The translations under genes were made by a program, and so were the position numbers. Below are positions 11,930 to 23,933 of a stretch of DNA of 64,000 bases, one piece after another (position 1 is the first letter of the stretch; each line of letters starts with the position of its first letter). The stretch lies in the NCBI GenBank assembly GCA_022432975.1, contig CM039512.1:34097730-34161729 (forward strand). The letters run 5' to 3'. Below the pieces are notes generated by a model. The model made no database searches. It was given only the letters and a program-made list of their open reading frames with translations, and was not told where the DNA came from. The DNA is from Begonia masoniana. Lineage: Eukaryota; Streptophyta; Magnoliopsida; Cucurbitales; Begoniaceae.

Positions 11930-13002
11930 GATGTTATGTTTTATGATTATACTAATGATGACGACGCTCAAGGATGTACTATAGTATAAATTTCTAATTG
12001 TGATGTATTGTTAAATTATATGATTATACTGACGATGATGTCGCTCGCGAATGTGTTATAGTATAGACTTTTGATTGTGATGTTTGTTAGATGATATGAT
12101 TATATTGACGACGATGTCGCTCGAGGATATGTTTTGTTTGATTATTTGATAGATGTAAAAATACTAATGTCTTTATGATACGTAGTAAGTTATGATTAAA
12201 TAGAAAGAATAAACGAACTGACTCGAGGATATACTATGTTTTGTGTTGTATGTTTATGTATGACTCATGCACCATGAAAAAGAATTTATGTTAAGAAAAA
12301 TTTAAAGAGAATAAGGAAAGACTGACAAAAAAGACAGATAGAAAGACGGAAAGATGAGAGAATAATTGAATAAACCTAACCTAACTTTTGTTGTGAGACG
12401 AGATTACGAGTTAGCTATCCCATAAAACAGGATCATGATGTGTCTTCTCGCTTCCCTAGACTGAATTATCTCCAACAAATAGACTGTATATCGAAACTAA
12501 AGTAAGAATAAAAGACTCATTGACAAAGAATTGTGATAAGACTGTTTTTACAAAAATTGCATATTCATACATGTTTATGATAATTTATGCATATTTTACT
12601 GAGCGTTAGGCTCATAATTTGAACTTTGTGACGTAGATGAGAAATTTATGATGTGGACGATGAAAGAAACGAATGAAAAATGCAGTTGAAGAGGTGCTCT
12701 CATGACGTTGTTATTTGGTGTAATGCAAATAATGATTTAGACGCTATGAAGAGGAAAACTTATTTTTTATTCCTATTTGAGTTTAAAAGAGATTTTATAT
12801 AACTTATTATTTTGTTATGCTATGGATGAATTTGTTAAGTATTGTTTTCAAATAACTATTTGAGATCATTGATTTGATTTTAATGAATACTTATAGATTT
12901 TAAGACTCCCGTTGTACGTTTTTATTGAAATGATTTCAAAATTTTAAGTGAACTCTTTTAAAGAAAAAGTAAAGTAAAAACGGTGCGCGACGAGGCGTTA
13001 CA
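11930..13002 (+). mobile_element. Right part of a plus-strand LTR inserted in gypsy pol; ends GAGGCGTTACA
   Basis: Contains three copies of a 76-77-bp repeat, the family motif TTTACTGAGCGTTAGGCTCAT (12,594-12,615) and the terminal GGCGTTACA at 13002. The next five bases are CATAA, the start of gypsy pol codons (HNVFHISLL), which fits an LTR inserted into pol with target duplication CATAA. Its left end and the other duplication lie left of the window, because this LTR was later split by 5910-11929 and the element at 1-5909. Confidence 0.65.
11943..12140. repeat. 76-77-bp tandem repeat, about 2.6 copies
   Basis: Repeats start at 11943, 12020 and 12096, each beginning ATGATTATA(C/T)T and containing GA(T/C)G(A/T)CG(A/T)CGCTC-type sequence and TAGTATA. 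Diverged at about one base in six. Confidence 0.88.
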
Positions 13003-13325
13003 CATAATGTCTTTCATATATCCTTGTTGAATAAGTACACGTCGAACCCGTCGCATTTGATATCTTTGACTGAAGTTCCTATCCAAGATGATGTTTCTTA
13101 TGAGAAGAACCCCGAGCAAATTGTAAGAAGAGTGTTTCAAGTTCTTCGATGGAAAGCAGATTCCCTTGGTTCATGTGCTGTGGAGGAATCGCGCTGAACA
13201 GGAATGGGAAGCTACTTGAGAGCTCAAGTCTGAGATGGTTAAGAAGTATCCTCATTTTTTTATGTTTTTCCTTAAGGTTGTTTTGAATTTCGTGGGCGAA
13301 ATTCCTTCAAGAAGGGGAGTATGTA
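13003..13325 (+). pseudogene. 3' end of Ty3-gypsy pol (integrase C-terminus / chromodomain), broken
   Basis: The plus strand reads HNVFHISLLNKYTSNPSHL, the conserved integrase tail of chromoviruses. After a frame change near 13,150 come chromodomain-like LVHVLWRNRAEQEWEAT, a TGA where Trp is expected (about 13,225), EMVKKYPH and the polyprotein end FVGEIPSRRGV. It therefore has one frameshift and one in-frame stop. The upstream coding sequence is separated by the nested insertions to its left. A polypurine tract follows immediately, so this is the true 3' end of the coding region. Confidence 0.87.
13310..13319 (+). other. Polypurine tract
   Basis: AGAAGGGGAG lies between the end of pol and the LTR start TGTAAAAACGG at 13322. 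It is the expected plus-strand primer site and fixes the LTR boundary. Confidence 0.85.
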
Positions 13326-13930
13326 AAAACGGTATATTTAAATAATTAAATTTCACATATAGGATTTTCACTTTGAGTAAGAATTTGAATAAATTTTGAT
13401 GTAGAGTTTAGAGTATGTTCGAAGTTGAGAAGAATGGAACTTGGAAGATTTTTGTCTAATATAAAGTATGAGTATAATAAATAAATTCCTAGAGTGGTGG
13501 GGTGAAAGTGTAATTAAGAAAGAATATTATTTTATTATAATAAGGTTTGGAAATCCTATTCCCACATTATCTCATGCAGCTGCAAAGGAAGAAGGGAGAG
13601 GGAGAGAAGGGTTCATCCCATTTGTGTGATTTGTCACGTCTCGTGGTTGGGATATCATTTGTGAGACTTAGTTTACCGACTTTTGTGAAGAGACTTTGAG
13701 AGTCGGTTAGTGTTTCTCTTCCATTTTTTATGTTGAAGTTTAGCGATTTTATGGATAACGGATTCGGGATTAAAAACTCAAATCTGTGAGTTGTTTTTTT
13801 GTTTATATGAGTAGGTTTAAAGTTTAGATAAGTTTATTTGTCGATTAGAAGTGAGAAACGGCAAGAGAGGACGATTTTCACGACTTCTCGTTGCTGGAAA
13901 TCGCCTTAGTGTCGATCTTTGTGGATGGTT
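13322..13930 (+). mobile_element. 3' LTR of the degenerate plus-strand gypsy element (right end unresolved)
   Basis: Starts TGTAAAAACGG straight after the polypurine tract. It contains a purine-rich leader near 13,585 (GAAGAAGGGAGAGGGAGAG) and no coding sequence. I find no clear ...CA terminus with target duplication; similarity to other LTRs fades by about 13.9 kb, so the end is approximate. Confidence 0.55.
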
Positions 13931-14689
13931 GGTTGACACTTCAAACTCTGCTTGAATCAGAGACGTATCAAGTGTCGAGTGCTTGAAGGAATTGTCAACA
14001 ATGTACATTTTTATTTTCAAAAGGTGTCGACTCTTCAAAAGAAAATGTCGACCGCTAGTGTATCTAGGCAAAACCCAAGATGTACGAGTGTTGACCACGA
14101 CCAAAGCTATTTCAAAAATTTAAATAACTTAATTCACTTTGGTCTTAGATTATTATCAATCCTATAGAGTGCAAGAATCAAGCCAAGAAACTTTTAGGAA
14201 AATACAAAATACAGAGTTAGACACAAAGTTGCTACAACGTACCACTCTTAGACTAGCCAAACAAAACTATCAAACATAGAAATCAAGAAAATCGGAAGGA
14301 AAGTGGTGAACCCTTTGAGAAGTGGCCCTTGAAGTTGGATGACGTGTGATAGGAATACATGACAACTTACAAGTCCCTTTGAGAACTTCACCTTGTTGCA
14401 TTGTGTATAGAAAAAATCTGCCATCTGCTTGTGAAGTTGGAACAAAAAGCACACTAGATTTTATCCAAGTTAAACTTTGATATTTAAGATCATGGAGAGA
14501 AGAGATTGTTACAACTTACTAAATTGGAAGAACTAAGGAATTAGTGCCATGAAAATACAAAGCTTTACAAAGACAATTAACAAGTGGCATGATAGCAGAA
14601 TTTCGCATCGCAATTTTGAAGCTAGGTAACTAGTGTTACTATTCAACTCAAGGTCAAAGCTATTTCTAACCAAGCTGCGCTAGTCATAA
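13931..14689. other. Non-coding stretch, no gene recognised
   Basis: Host sequence into which the solo LTR 14690-17301 inserted. Only short overlapping frames exist, with no recognisable motif. A pair GTGTCGACTC / ATGTCGACCG at about 14,024-14,052 is the only visible local structure. Confidence 0.5.
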
Positions 14690-17301
14690 TGTAACACCCA
14701 AAAATTTCCTAAAACGTGCGTAGCCCTAGGTTAAGGTATGTTATGAGAGTTTAATTTCATTTAAGGGTTAGGCTTCGTATAGAAATAAGAGAGTGATATT
14801 GGAAGATGAATTTGAAAGAAAACCCTAGGATTAGTGTAGTTAGGAAATTTGTGTTGTGTTGAAATTTTGATAAAGGAAAACTTAAGTAAAAAGAAATAGA
14901 AAAAGGAGGGGAAATGTGTGAGGCCATGTTGGATTAGAAGGAAATAAGGAGTTAGAGGTGATTTTATAAAAATTAAAAGTTTTGTGGTAAAAATAAAAAG
15001 AGAAAAGTGAAAAAGGTTAGAAAGGAAAAGTCTCCTTCTTCTCCTCCATTGCCTCAACGATTTTTGCAGCAGCCTTGGTGATTTCTCTCCTCCATTTTCC
15101 ATCAAGTTTTGCAAGGTTTCAAGGTAAGTTTTTATGGGTTTTGTTGTTGATACCCCTAGATGAAGATTTTGAGTGTTTTTGATGAGTTTTGGGTGGATTT
15201 TGATGGAGTTTGAAAAACCCTAAAATGGAATTCCGAATTTTCCATTCCCTTGCTGGTTTTTCTTATGGTTTAAACTTTAGATATGTTAGTTTAGGTGGTT
15301 TATGGAGTTAGAGTGGAATATAAATGGAAGTTGTGCAAAATCTGGGTTTTAGTGTATATGAGGCCGATTCTGTTTTGAGGTTTTCGAGTTGGCCAACTTG
15401 TTTGGTTGTTGAATTTGATTGTTTCAATGGATAGTAGACATGTAGAGTTTTACGGAATGAGGTGCAACATCTAAATCTGTTGAAAAACGAGGGAGTTATG
15501 GCCGATTGAAGTTTGGTCAGTGAAAAAGGATGAAATTCGGAAATTTGGAAATTAAAGGCTTAGGATTAGTTAGTTGTTGCTTCTTTAGGTTAACTATATG
15601 TTTATTAAGTGATTTTCATTTATATGCTAGGTTAACGAGCGGGTGAATTGTGTACTCGGAGTGAGCTAGCAAGTGCGGAGTAACCAGGTAAGTAGAGGTT
15701 GTTTGTGATTGTGCCCTTGAGCCTACACCATAGAACGGTAGGGATTGTTTGCTTATTTGTTTGTTTGTGTTTTGTTTTGTGTCAAGTATTTGTGTGACAT
15801 GCATCATTGTTTTTGAACTACGAAAAAACTAGTTTTGAGCATGGTTTTGAACGGTGAGCATGAAACGTGTGGGGATTGGGTAGTGTCATCCTTGGAGCTA
15901 GACTCGGATGGAAACACATTCTTGGAGCTAGTCTCGGATGTGTGCCTGGTGCCATTCTTGGAGCGGGACTCGGATGAAAAATACATCTTTGGAGCTGGAC
16001 TCAGATGTATACCAGGATTTTGGGAAGGGCCATCCTTGGAGCGGGACTAGGATGAAAATGCATCCTTGGAGCTGGACTCGGATGTGTGTTAGGAGATCGG
16101 GCATGGTCATCCTTGGAGCTGGACTCGGATGTAGCCCTCCGATATCGCATTGTTGGTCAAAGTAGGGCCATCCTAGATGATATAGGTTATGCGCCTACTT
16201 GATCCACACCGTTAGGTGATAGATTAACATTTCAGAAACGAAACTAGAACAACTAAGCGAGTAGAAACTGTATGTGTTAGGATGGGTGTGCATTGTATGT
16301 GTTTGCATCCATTATTCCCTACTTGCTAAGTATTAGGTTTATGTTTTGTATTCTGTGGTGTAGGTGACGACGTGTTTACAGGTGAGATAGATGAGGAGTC
16401 CAGGACTAGGAAGCAGTCAGTGACGCACGGGGCATGCCGGTGCAGGTATTTGTTGGGGTGTCTCGACCATGGCCTTCGGGAGATGTGTGGGAATTGTATT
16501 TTGATAGTTTTGTGGGATTTTGTTTGTGTAAAAGATGGTTTTTGATAACTTTTGGTAAATGTTTTTTTGGAATTGTTTTAAATATGTTTTATAAAGTTTG
16601 ATTTTCTGGATGGTGGTTTTAGAAAATTTAGCTGTTATGCTGCTCGATTTTTAATAAAGTAAACGACGTTTGTTTTAACTATTTCCACGTTTTTGCTCAA
16701 GGTTTAGAGTCGTGTTTTCTGGGATTTTCTTGTGTCGGGAAGTGGGAAATGTCAGGAAAAGTTTTGGGTGAGTTTTAGGTATTTTGGTGGGAGGAAATTT
16801 GATGAAAGGTGAAAAAATAGTGAAAGAGGAGCGCGGTGGTCGGCGGTGGCGCAGGAGGGCACGCAGGCACCTGGCGAGGCGGGCGCTGCAGGCGCGCAGT
16901 GCGCGCTGTAGGGGCGCGCGCTGGGCCAGTGCCGATCGATTAGCGCTTTGGGCACTGATCTATCGGCCAAACCAGAGGCCTAGCCGATCGATCGGCGTTG
17001 TGCGTTGATCAATCGCCTAGCAAGCGCACGGGTTGCGTGCGCAGTGCGCGCGCGCCCAAGTATGCCACTTTGAAATTTTTTTAAATTTTCCTACTTCTAA
17101 TATGTTTTGACCTGATATTTTTCGACACGTTTTGCACGTATTTTATGCACGCTTTCTAACTGTGGCATACTTGGAAAGTATTATCGAAAAACCCAAAAAT
17201 CGAGTCAAAATTTTATCGAAAATTATTTTAAACTCAGTTTTAAACGTGGTAAGTGTGAGCAAAGTAGCGCACCAAGTTGGGGCAGGTTCGGGGGCGTTAC
17301 A
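14690..17301 (+). mobile_element. Solo LTR (2,612 bp), target duplication CATAA
   Basis: Begins TGTAACACCC at 14690, ends GGGGGCGTTACA at 17301, and is flanked by CATAA at 14685-14689 and 17302-17306. There is no gag/pol inside, so it is a solo LTR left by recombination between two LTRs. Splice-donor-like AGGTAAG occurs at about 15,122 and 15,687. The region 16,355-16,690 matches 11,010-11,410. A 24-bp motif array and a palindrome cluster lie inside. Frames at 14,761-17,008 are non-coding. Confidence 0.93.
15887..16132. repeat. 24-bp motif repeated about seven times
   Basis: Motif CAT(C/T)CTTGGAGC followed by (T/G)(A/G)GACTCGGATG, spaced irregularly 29-48 bp apart, inside the solo LTR. The overlapping frames on both strands here (15,835-16,165) come from the repetition. 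Confidence 0.9.
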
Positions 17302-17678
17302 CATAACCATTCCAAATAGTTGAAACTTACAGAGTAAATGTGAGAGCTCAAAATTTATCATGGAGAAGCTTTCAGCAAGCAGAAAACTTTCATCTACTTG
17401 CATGAGTCAAGCTGGGCTATAAGGAAAGAAGAAGTCAAGCTGAAAGTGGGGTGGGCATGGTCTGGTTCCACCCTGGAACTTGAATCGGAACCGTGACCCA
17501 TGGTTCCATGGTCCTAGAAGCAAAACTAAAATCGAAACCGGAACCGAACCTTATTTCACAGTTCAATTACAATATATACCTAATTTGTTTATTTTAAAAT
17601 AACTAAATAATATTTATATCAATCTAAAAGGAAAGTCATAAAAACAAAAACTTGGTTTTCCCACTAGAAGGAAAGTCA
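17302..17678. other. Intergenic stretch with GGAACCG-type low-complexity sequence
   Basis: Contains GGAACC-, GAACCG- and GGTTCC-type motifs at 17,460-17,570, similar in style to 60,600-60,740. No gene recognised. Confidence 0.4.
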
Positions 17679-17687
17679 TAAAAACTT

Positions 17688-18534
17688 GGGTAATTATAAA
17701 TTTGAACCCTGTACTATACATTTTTTTTCCAATTCGCCCCTTGTACTAAAAAAACCAACAAACCGAACCTTGTACTTTGATTTTGTTATCAATTTTGACC
17801 TTCTATCAACAATTTCATTAAACTCTCATTTAAAAAATTATCAAACAATCTAGGATTCAATTGAAATTTTTACCACATGTTCACTACTTAATGAGAAGAT
17901 AATCTGAAAATTTTTGTGATGGTTTAACTCATGTACGATTTATTATAATTTTATTTTAGTATTTTATAAAAATATTATAATAAATCATAAAATTTTTAGA
18001 AAATCACGAAACCTTTTCTATTATCTACCCATGATAGGTTGAACATATAAAAAAGTTTTCAAATAAATCAAATATCGTTTATTAATTTTTAAAAATTAAT
18101 TTATAAAGTAAAAGAGAAATTGAGGTTAATTTAAACAAATAACAAACGATATTTGATTTATTTGAAAAATTGTCCACATGTTCAACCTATTATGGGTAGA
18201 AAATAGAAAAAATCTCGTGATTTTCTAAAATTTGTATGATTTATAATAATATTTTTATAAAATACTAAAATAAAAATACAATAAATTGTACATATGTTAA
18301 AAAATAACGAAAATTTTCAGCTTATCTTCTCATTAAGTAGTGAACATGTGTAACAATTTCAACTGAATCTAAGATCATTTAGTAATTTTTTAAATGATGG
18401 TTTAATGAAATTATTGATAGAAAGTCAAAATTGATAACATAATCAAAATTCAGGGTTCGGTTTGCCGATTTTTTTAGTATAGGGGGCGAATTGAAAAAAA
18501 GTGTATAATACAGGGTTCAAATCGATAATTATCC
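17688..18534. mobile_element. Non-autonomous Mutator-like foldback element, 847 bp
   Basis: The two halves are inverted repeats of each other through most of their length. The left end reads GGGTAATTATAAATTTGAACC and the reverse complement of the right end reads GGATAATTATCGATTTGAAC. The perfect 9-bp target duplication TAAAAACTT lies at 17679-17687 and 18535-18543, the length typical of Mutator-like transposons. There is no transposase gene. A transcript would fold into a long hairpin. Confidence 0.93.
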
Positions 18535-19232
18535 TAAAAACTTCTATATCTGAAAAAATCAAACATAAAATTCTCTCTACAAATGAAATTCAATCTTCAA
18601 ATGTGAAGTGTAATTATACAGAGTTCTCCATCAATAAGGAAATACATAAAAATTCTCTATTTATAAGGAAAAACAAAAGTTCTCCATAGAATGGAAATTT
18701 TCAATGTTTGACGTTTCATAGTTAATCATTCAAAGTTCTCTATCTACACGGAAAGACAAACATTTCTATCTAAAAAGAAATGACATGAAAATTCTCTATC
18801 TTCTTCAAACCTTCAAATCTAATCTAAAAAGTAAAAAGGAAATTCCCAAAATCATTCAAAATTTAGAAATTCAAAATAAAGGAAATTCAATCTTCAAAAT
18901 TTAAATTGTAATCGTACAATCTGTTATGTCTAAAAGAAAAGACATTATTCTCTCAAAATCCAATTTGAAAGACAATCAAATTTAGAGAATTAAAAAAATT
19001 CCCAAAATCCAGTACCTTGACTGCTGTGAATATGGCCAAGTTGAAACGATTGAAGTCGGTTGCTGAGTATTTCAAATTGCTAGAAGGGTTGAAGACCTTT
19101 GACACTCTATGTTTAGGTTTTACACGTTATGAGAGGAGGAGATAATGAACGAAAATGCAAATCATAGAGATAAACACACACACAAAAGAGGCACAAAACG
19201 GAGATGATGAATGTAGAAATCATAACACATAT
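18535..19232. other. A-rich intergenic stretch with loose repeats
   Basis: Contains scattered AATTCTCTATCT / AAGTTCTCCAT-like and GGAAAGACA-like motifs at 18,550-18,960, suggesting an old degenerate tandem array. No credible coding sequence. Confidence 0.45.
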
Positions 19233-22200
19233 TGTAACACCCGGCATTTTCCGTGTAATTATTTTCCCCGAATAATTAAGCGGGATTACTCTAATATTAA
19301 TGCAATGACTATTTTTAATGAAATTGTCGGAGTGTTCAATTGAATGAGAGTGATTGTAGAACCAATTCGACGAACTAAATAGAAGTTTAGTCAAAAACCA
19401 ATGGAAGGGCAAATTAGGAAGAAATTAAGGTTGGTGGAAGAAATCAAATGGATGATTGACACTTGGCAAACTTGTGGAAGAAGACAAGCCATGTATTCTA
19501 TTTCCTTCTCTTCCTCCTACGTGAGACTTTTCCCTCTCTGCTTTCTCTCATTTCCCTCTCTACTTCTCTCTTTTGGTTGAAGAAAACCAACGCAAGGAGT
19601 TTCTTCCTTCTCTGATTTTCCTCCTGCTTTTCGGTCTAAGGTTCGTGAACCACAGTGCTCGTGCGTTCAAGCTTGCTGCATTTCGGACCACAGGTAAGTT
19701 CATACCCGTAGGTTGGCCCTTAAGGCCCTACATCAAGGAGGTACTAGGTGTTTCCATTTTGTCGAATCGATTTGGGTAGAAAGAGTATAGGTTATGTTTT
19801 TAAATTGTCAATTTTCCGCATTTTCTATTATCTGTTATCTGCCAGTTTAAATTCAAGCACCGATCATGCATACACCTTTTTCTGAAAGTTCATGCAAAAA
19901 CCATTTTCTGTATACAGTTTTGAAGTTAAGCAAGATAAAAATCTGACTGTAATGTATTGGTTAAGTGTGGGACGGGGACTGACCCTCTGGTTTTATCCCT
20001 CCCTGGGATTCTGAAAAGAAAATTGCCCCTAGCAAGGACCCTCCGGTTTTATCCCTCCCTGGGAGTCTGTAAAAGTGCTGAATTTGCCTGATAGTGCACC
20101 CTCTGTTTGTCAGTTCCCCTATAAGCCCCACTTATACCCCTCTGCCACTGAAATATACTGTAAAGTTCTGTCACTGTATTCTGAAAACCGCATGCATAGC
20201 ATTCTGCATCACTGCATATTCGTTATGTTCTTACTGAGTTTTAGACTCATAGGTGAACTCCCTGATGTAGGTACTGAACTCGAAAATGAGGACTTTGTGC
20301 CTCAGTCTGATGAATAGGTGGCTGGTGGTTTGAGCTCTCGGGGAAGGTTGTTGCAGCCAGACATGTTTCCGACCTGAGGTTCAAGTGTTTAGAGTATATT
20401 TTATATCTGTAGACACTGTTCATCTTTTGTCTTATTCATCTTCTACCACCAGACACTGTTCATCTTTTGTCTTATTCATCTTCTACCACTCAGCTTCTAC
20501 CACTGGTTTGTCTTATTCATCTTCTACCACCAGACACTGTTCATCTTTTGTCTTATCATCTTCTACCACTCAGCTTCTACCACTGGTTTGTCTTATTCAT
20601 CTTCTACCACCAGACACTGTTCATCTTTTGTCTTATTCATCTTCTACCACTCAGCTTCTACCACTGGTTTGTCTTATTCATCTTCTACCACTCAGCTTCT
20701 ACCACTGGTTTGTCTTATTCATCTTCTACCACTCAGCTTCTACCACTGGTTTGTCTTATTCATCTTCTACCACCAGACACTGTTCATCTTTTGTCTTATT
20801 CATCTTCTACCACTCAGCTTCTACCACTGGTTTGTCTTATTCATCTTCTACCACTCAGCTTCTACCACTGGTTTGTCTTATTCATCTTCTACCACCAGAC
20901 ACTGTTCATCTTTTGTCTTATCATCTTCTACCACTCAGCTTCTACCACTGGTTTGTCTTATTCATCTTCTACCACTCAGCTTCTACCACTGGTTTGTCTT
21001 ATTCATCTTCTACCACTCAGCTTCTACCACTGGTTTGTCTTATTCATCTTCTACCACCAGACACTGTTCATCTTTTGTCTTATTCATCTTCTACCACCAG
21101 ACACTGTTCATCTTTTGTCTTATCATCTTCTACCACCAGACACTGTTCATCTTTTGTCTTATTCATCTTCTACCACTCAGCTTCTACCACTGGTTTGTCT
21201 TATTCATCTTCTACCACTCAGCTTCTACCACTGGTTTGTCTTATTCATCTTCTACCACCAGACACTGTTCATCTTTTGTCTTATCATCTTCTACCACTCA
21301 GCTTCTACCACTGGTTTGTCTTATTCATCTTCTACCACCAGACACTGTTCATCTTTTGTCTTATTCATCTTCTACCACCAGACACTGTTCATCTTTTGTC
21401 TTATTCACTTCTACCACTCAGCTTCTACCACTGGTTTGTCTTATTCATCTTCTACCACTCAGCTTCTACCACTGGTTTGTCTTATTCATCTTCTACCACC
21501 AGACACTGTTCATCTTTTGTCTTATCATCTTCTACCACCAGACACTGTTCATCTTTTGTCTTATTCATCTTCTACCACCAGACACTGTTCATCTTTTGTC
21601 TTATTCACTTCTACCACTCAGCTTCTACCACTGGTTTGTCTTATTCACTTCTACCACTCAGCTTCTACCACTGGTTTGTCTTATTCATCTTCTACCACTC
21701 AGCTTCTACCACTGGTTTGTCTTATTCATCTTCTACCACTCAGCTTCTACCACTGGTTTGTCTTATTCATCTTCTACCACTCAGCTTCTACCACTGGTTT
21801 GTCTTATTCATCTTCTACCACCAGACACTGTTCATCTTTTGTCTTATTCATCTTCTACCACCAGACACTGTTCATCTTTTGTCTTATTCATCTTCTACCA
21901 CTCAGCTTCTACCACTGGTTTGTCTTATTCATCTTCTACCACCAGACACTGTTCATCTTTTGTCTTATTCATCTTCTACCACCAGACACTGTTCATCTTT
22001 TGTCTTATCATCTTCTACCACCAGACACTGTTCATCTTTTGTCTTATCATCTTCTACCACTCAGCTTCTACCACTGGTTTGTCTTATTCATCTTCTACCA
22101 CCAGACACTGTTCATCTTTTGTCTTATTCATCTTCTACCACCAGACACTGTTCATCTTTTGTCTTATCATCTTCTACCACCAGACACTGTTCATCTTTTG

Positions 22201-23928
22201 TCTTATTCATCTTCTACCACTCAGCTTCTACCACTGGTTTGTCTTATTCATCTTCTACCACCAGACACTGTTCATCTTTTGTCTTATTCATCTTCTACCA
22301 CTCAGCTTCTACCACTGGTTTGTCTTATTCATCTGCTACCGCCAAGTCTGTTGTATTTTATATCTACCACCAAACACTGTTCATCTTTTGTCTTATCATC
22401 TTCTACCACCAGACACTGTTCATCTTTTGTCTTATTCATCTTCTACCACTCAGCTTCTACCACTGGTTTGTCTTATTCATCTTCTACCACTCAGCTTCTA
22501 CCACTGGTTTGTCTTATTCATCTTCTACCACCAGACACTGTTCATCTTTTGTCTTATCATCTTCTACCACTCAGCTTCTACCACTGGTTTGTCTTATTCA
22601 TCTTCTACCACCAGACACTGTTCATCTTTTGTCTTATCATCTTCTACCACCAGACACTGTTCATCTTTTGTCTTATCATCTTCTACCACCAGACACTGTT
22701 CATCTTTTGTCTTATTCATCTTCTACCACCAGACACTGTTCATCTTTTGTCTTATCATCTTCTACCACCAGACACTGTTCATCTTTTGTCTTATTCATCT
22801 TCTACCGCCAAGTCTGTTGTATTTTATATCTACCACCAAACACTGTTCATCTTTTGTCTTATTCATCTTCTACCGCCAAGTCTGTTGTATTTTATATCTA
22901 CCACCAAACACTGTTCATCTTTTGTCTTATTCATCTTCTACCACCAGACACTGTTCATCTTTTGTCTTATCATCTTCTACCACTCAGCTTCTACCACTGG
23001 TTTGTCTTATTCATCTTCTACCACCAGACACTGTTCATCTTTTGTCTTATCATCTTCTACCACTCAGCTTCTACCACTGGTTGTCTTATTCACTTCTACC
23101 ACTCAGCTTCTACCACTGGTTTGTCTTATTCATCTTCTACTGCCAGACACTGTTCATCTTTTGTCTATTCATCTTCTACCACCAGACACTGTTCATCTTT
23201 TGTCTTATTCATCTTCTACCACCAGACACTGTTCATCTTTTGTCTTATTCATCTTCTACCACTCAGCTTCTACCACTGGTTTGTCTTATTCATCTTCTAC
23301 CACTCAGCTTCTACCACTGGTTTGTCTTATTCATCTTCTACCACCAGACACTGTTCATCTTTTGTCTTATCATCTTCTACCACCAGACACTGTTCATCTT
23401 TTGTCTTATCATCTTCTACCACCAGACACTGTTCATCTTTTGTCTTATTCATCTTCTACCACCAGACACTGTTCATCTTTTGTCTTATTCATCTTCTACC
23501 ACCAGACACTGTTCATCTTTTGTCTTATCATCTTCTACCACCAGACACTGTTCATCTTTTGTCTTATTCATCTTCTACCACCAGACACTGTTCATCTTTT
23601 GTCTTATCATCTTCTACCACCAGACACTGTTCATCTTTTGTCTTATTCATCTTCTACCACTCAGCTTCTACCACTGGTTTGTCTTATTCATCTTCTACCA
23701 CTCAGCTTCTACCACTGGTTTGTCTTATTCATCTTCTACCACTCAGCTTCTACCACTGGTTTGTCTTATTCATCTTCTACCACCAGACACTGTTCATCTT
23801 TTGTCTTATTCATCTTCTACCACCAGACACTGTTCATCTTTTGTCTTATTCATCTTCTACCACCAGACACTGTTCATCTTTTGTCTTATCATCTTCTACC
23901 ACTCAGCTTCTGGTTCGGGGCTGTCACA
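19233..23928 (+). mobile_element. Solo LTR (4,696 bp), target duplication CATAT, dominated by a minisatellite
   Basis: Starts TGTAACACCCGGC at 19233, ends GGGGCTGTCACA at 23928, and is flanked by CATAT at 19228-19232 and 23929-23933. The first 1.1 kb aligns with the LTRs 39784-42726 (plus), 29035-31733 and 34.46-36.81 kb (both minus). Shared parts are the start, a CT-rich leader (19,500-19,570), CAGGTAAGTTCAT at 19,691 followed by a palindromic CCTTAAGG box, GACCCTC(T/C)GGTTTTATC repeats, and ACTGAGTTTTAGACTCATAG at about 20,233. The remaining part is almost entirely a tandem array. Confidence 0.94.
20403..23912. repeat. 3.5-kb minisatellite of two intermixed ~40-bp monomers (about 88 units)
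   Basis: Both monomers share the frame CTTATTCATCTTCTACCAC. Type X continues CAGACACTGTTCATCTTTTG; type Y continues TCAGCTTCTACCACTGGTTTG. They follow one another in irregular order. A rarer third form with GCCAAGTCTGTTGTATTTTA occurs at about 22,334, 22,804 and 22,873. Single-base deletions (CTTATCATC, TTCACTTCTACC) shift the phase. No stop codon exists in any forward frame for over 3.3 kb, so three overlapping open frames of over 1,100 codons appear; they are not genes. Confidence 0.98.
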
Positions 23929-23933
23929 CATAT

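Noticed and set aside
16752..17008. GC-rich frames on both strands
   Set aside because: Inside the solo LTR 14690-17301 and spanning a GC-rich palindrome cluster; no conserved domain.
17688..18534. MicroRNA precursor
   Set aside because: The hairpin is far too long and perfect at its ends, and 9-bp duplications show it is a transposon; small RNAs from it are possible but it is not a MIR gene.
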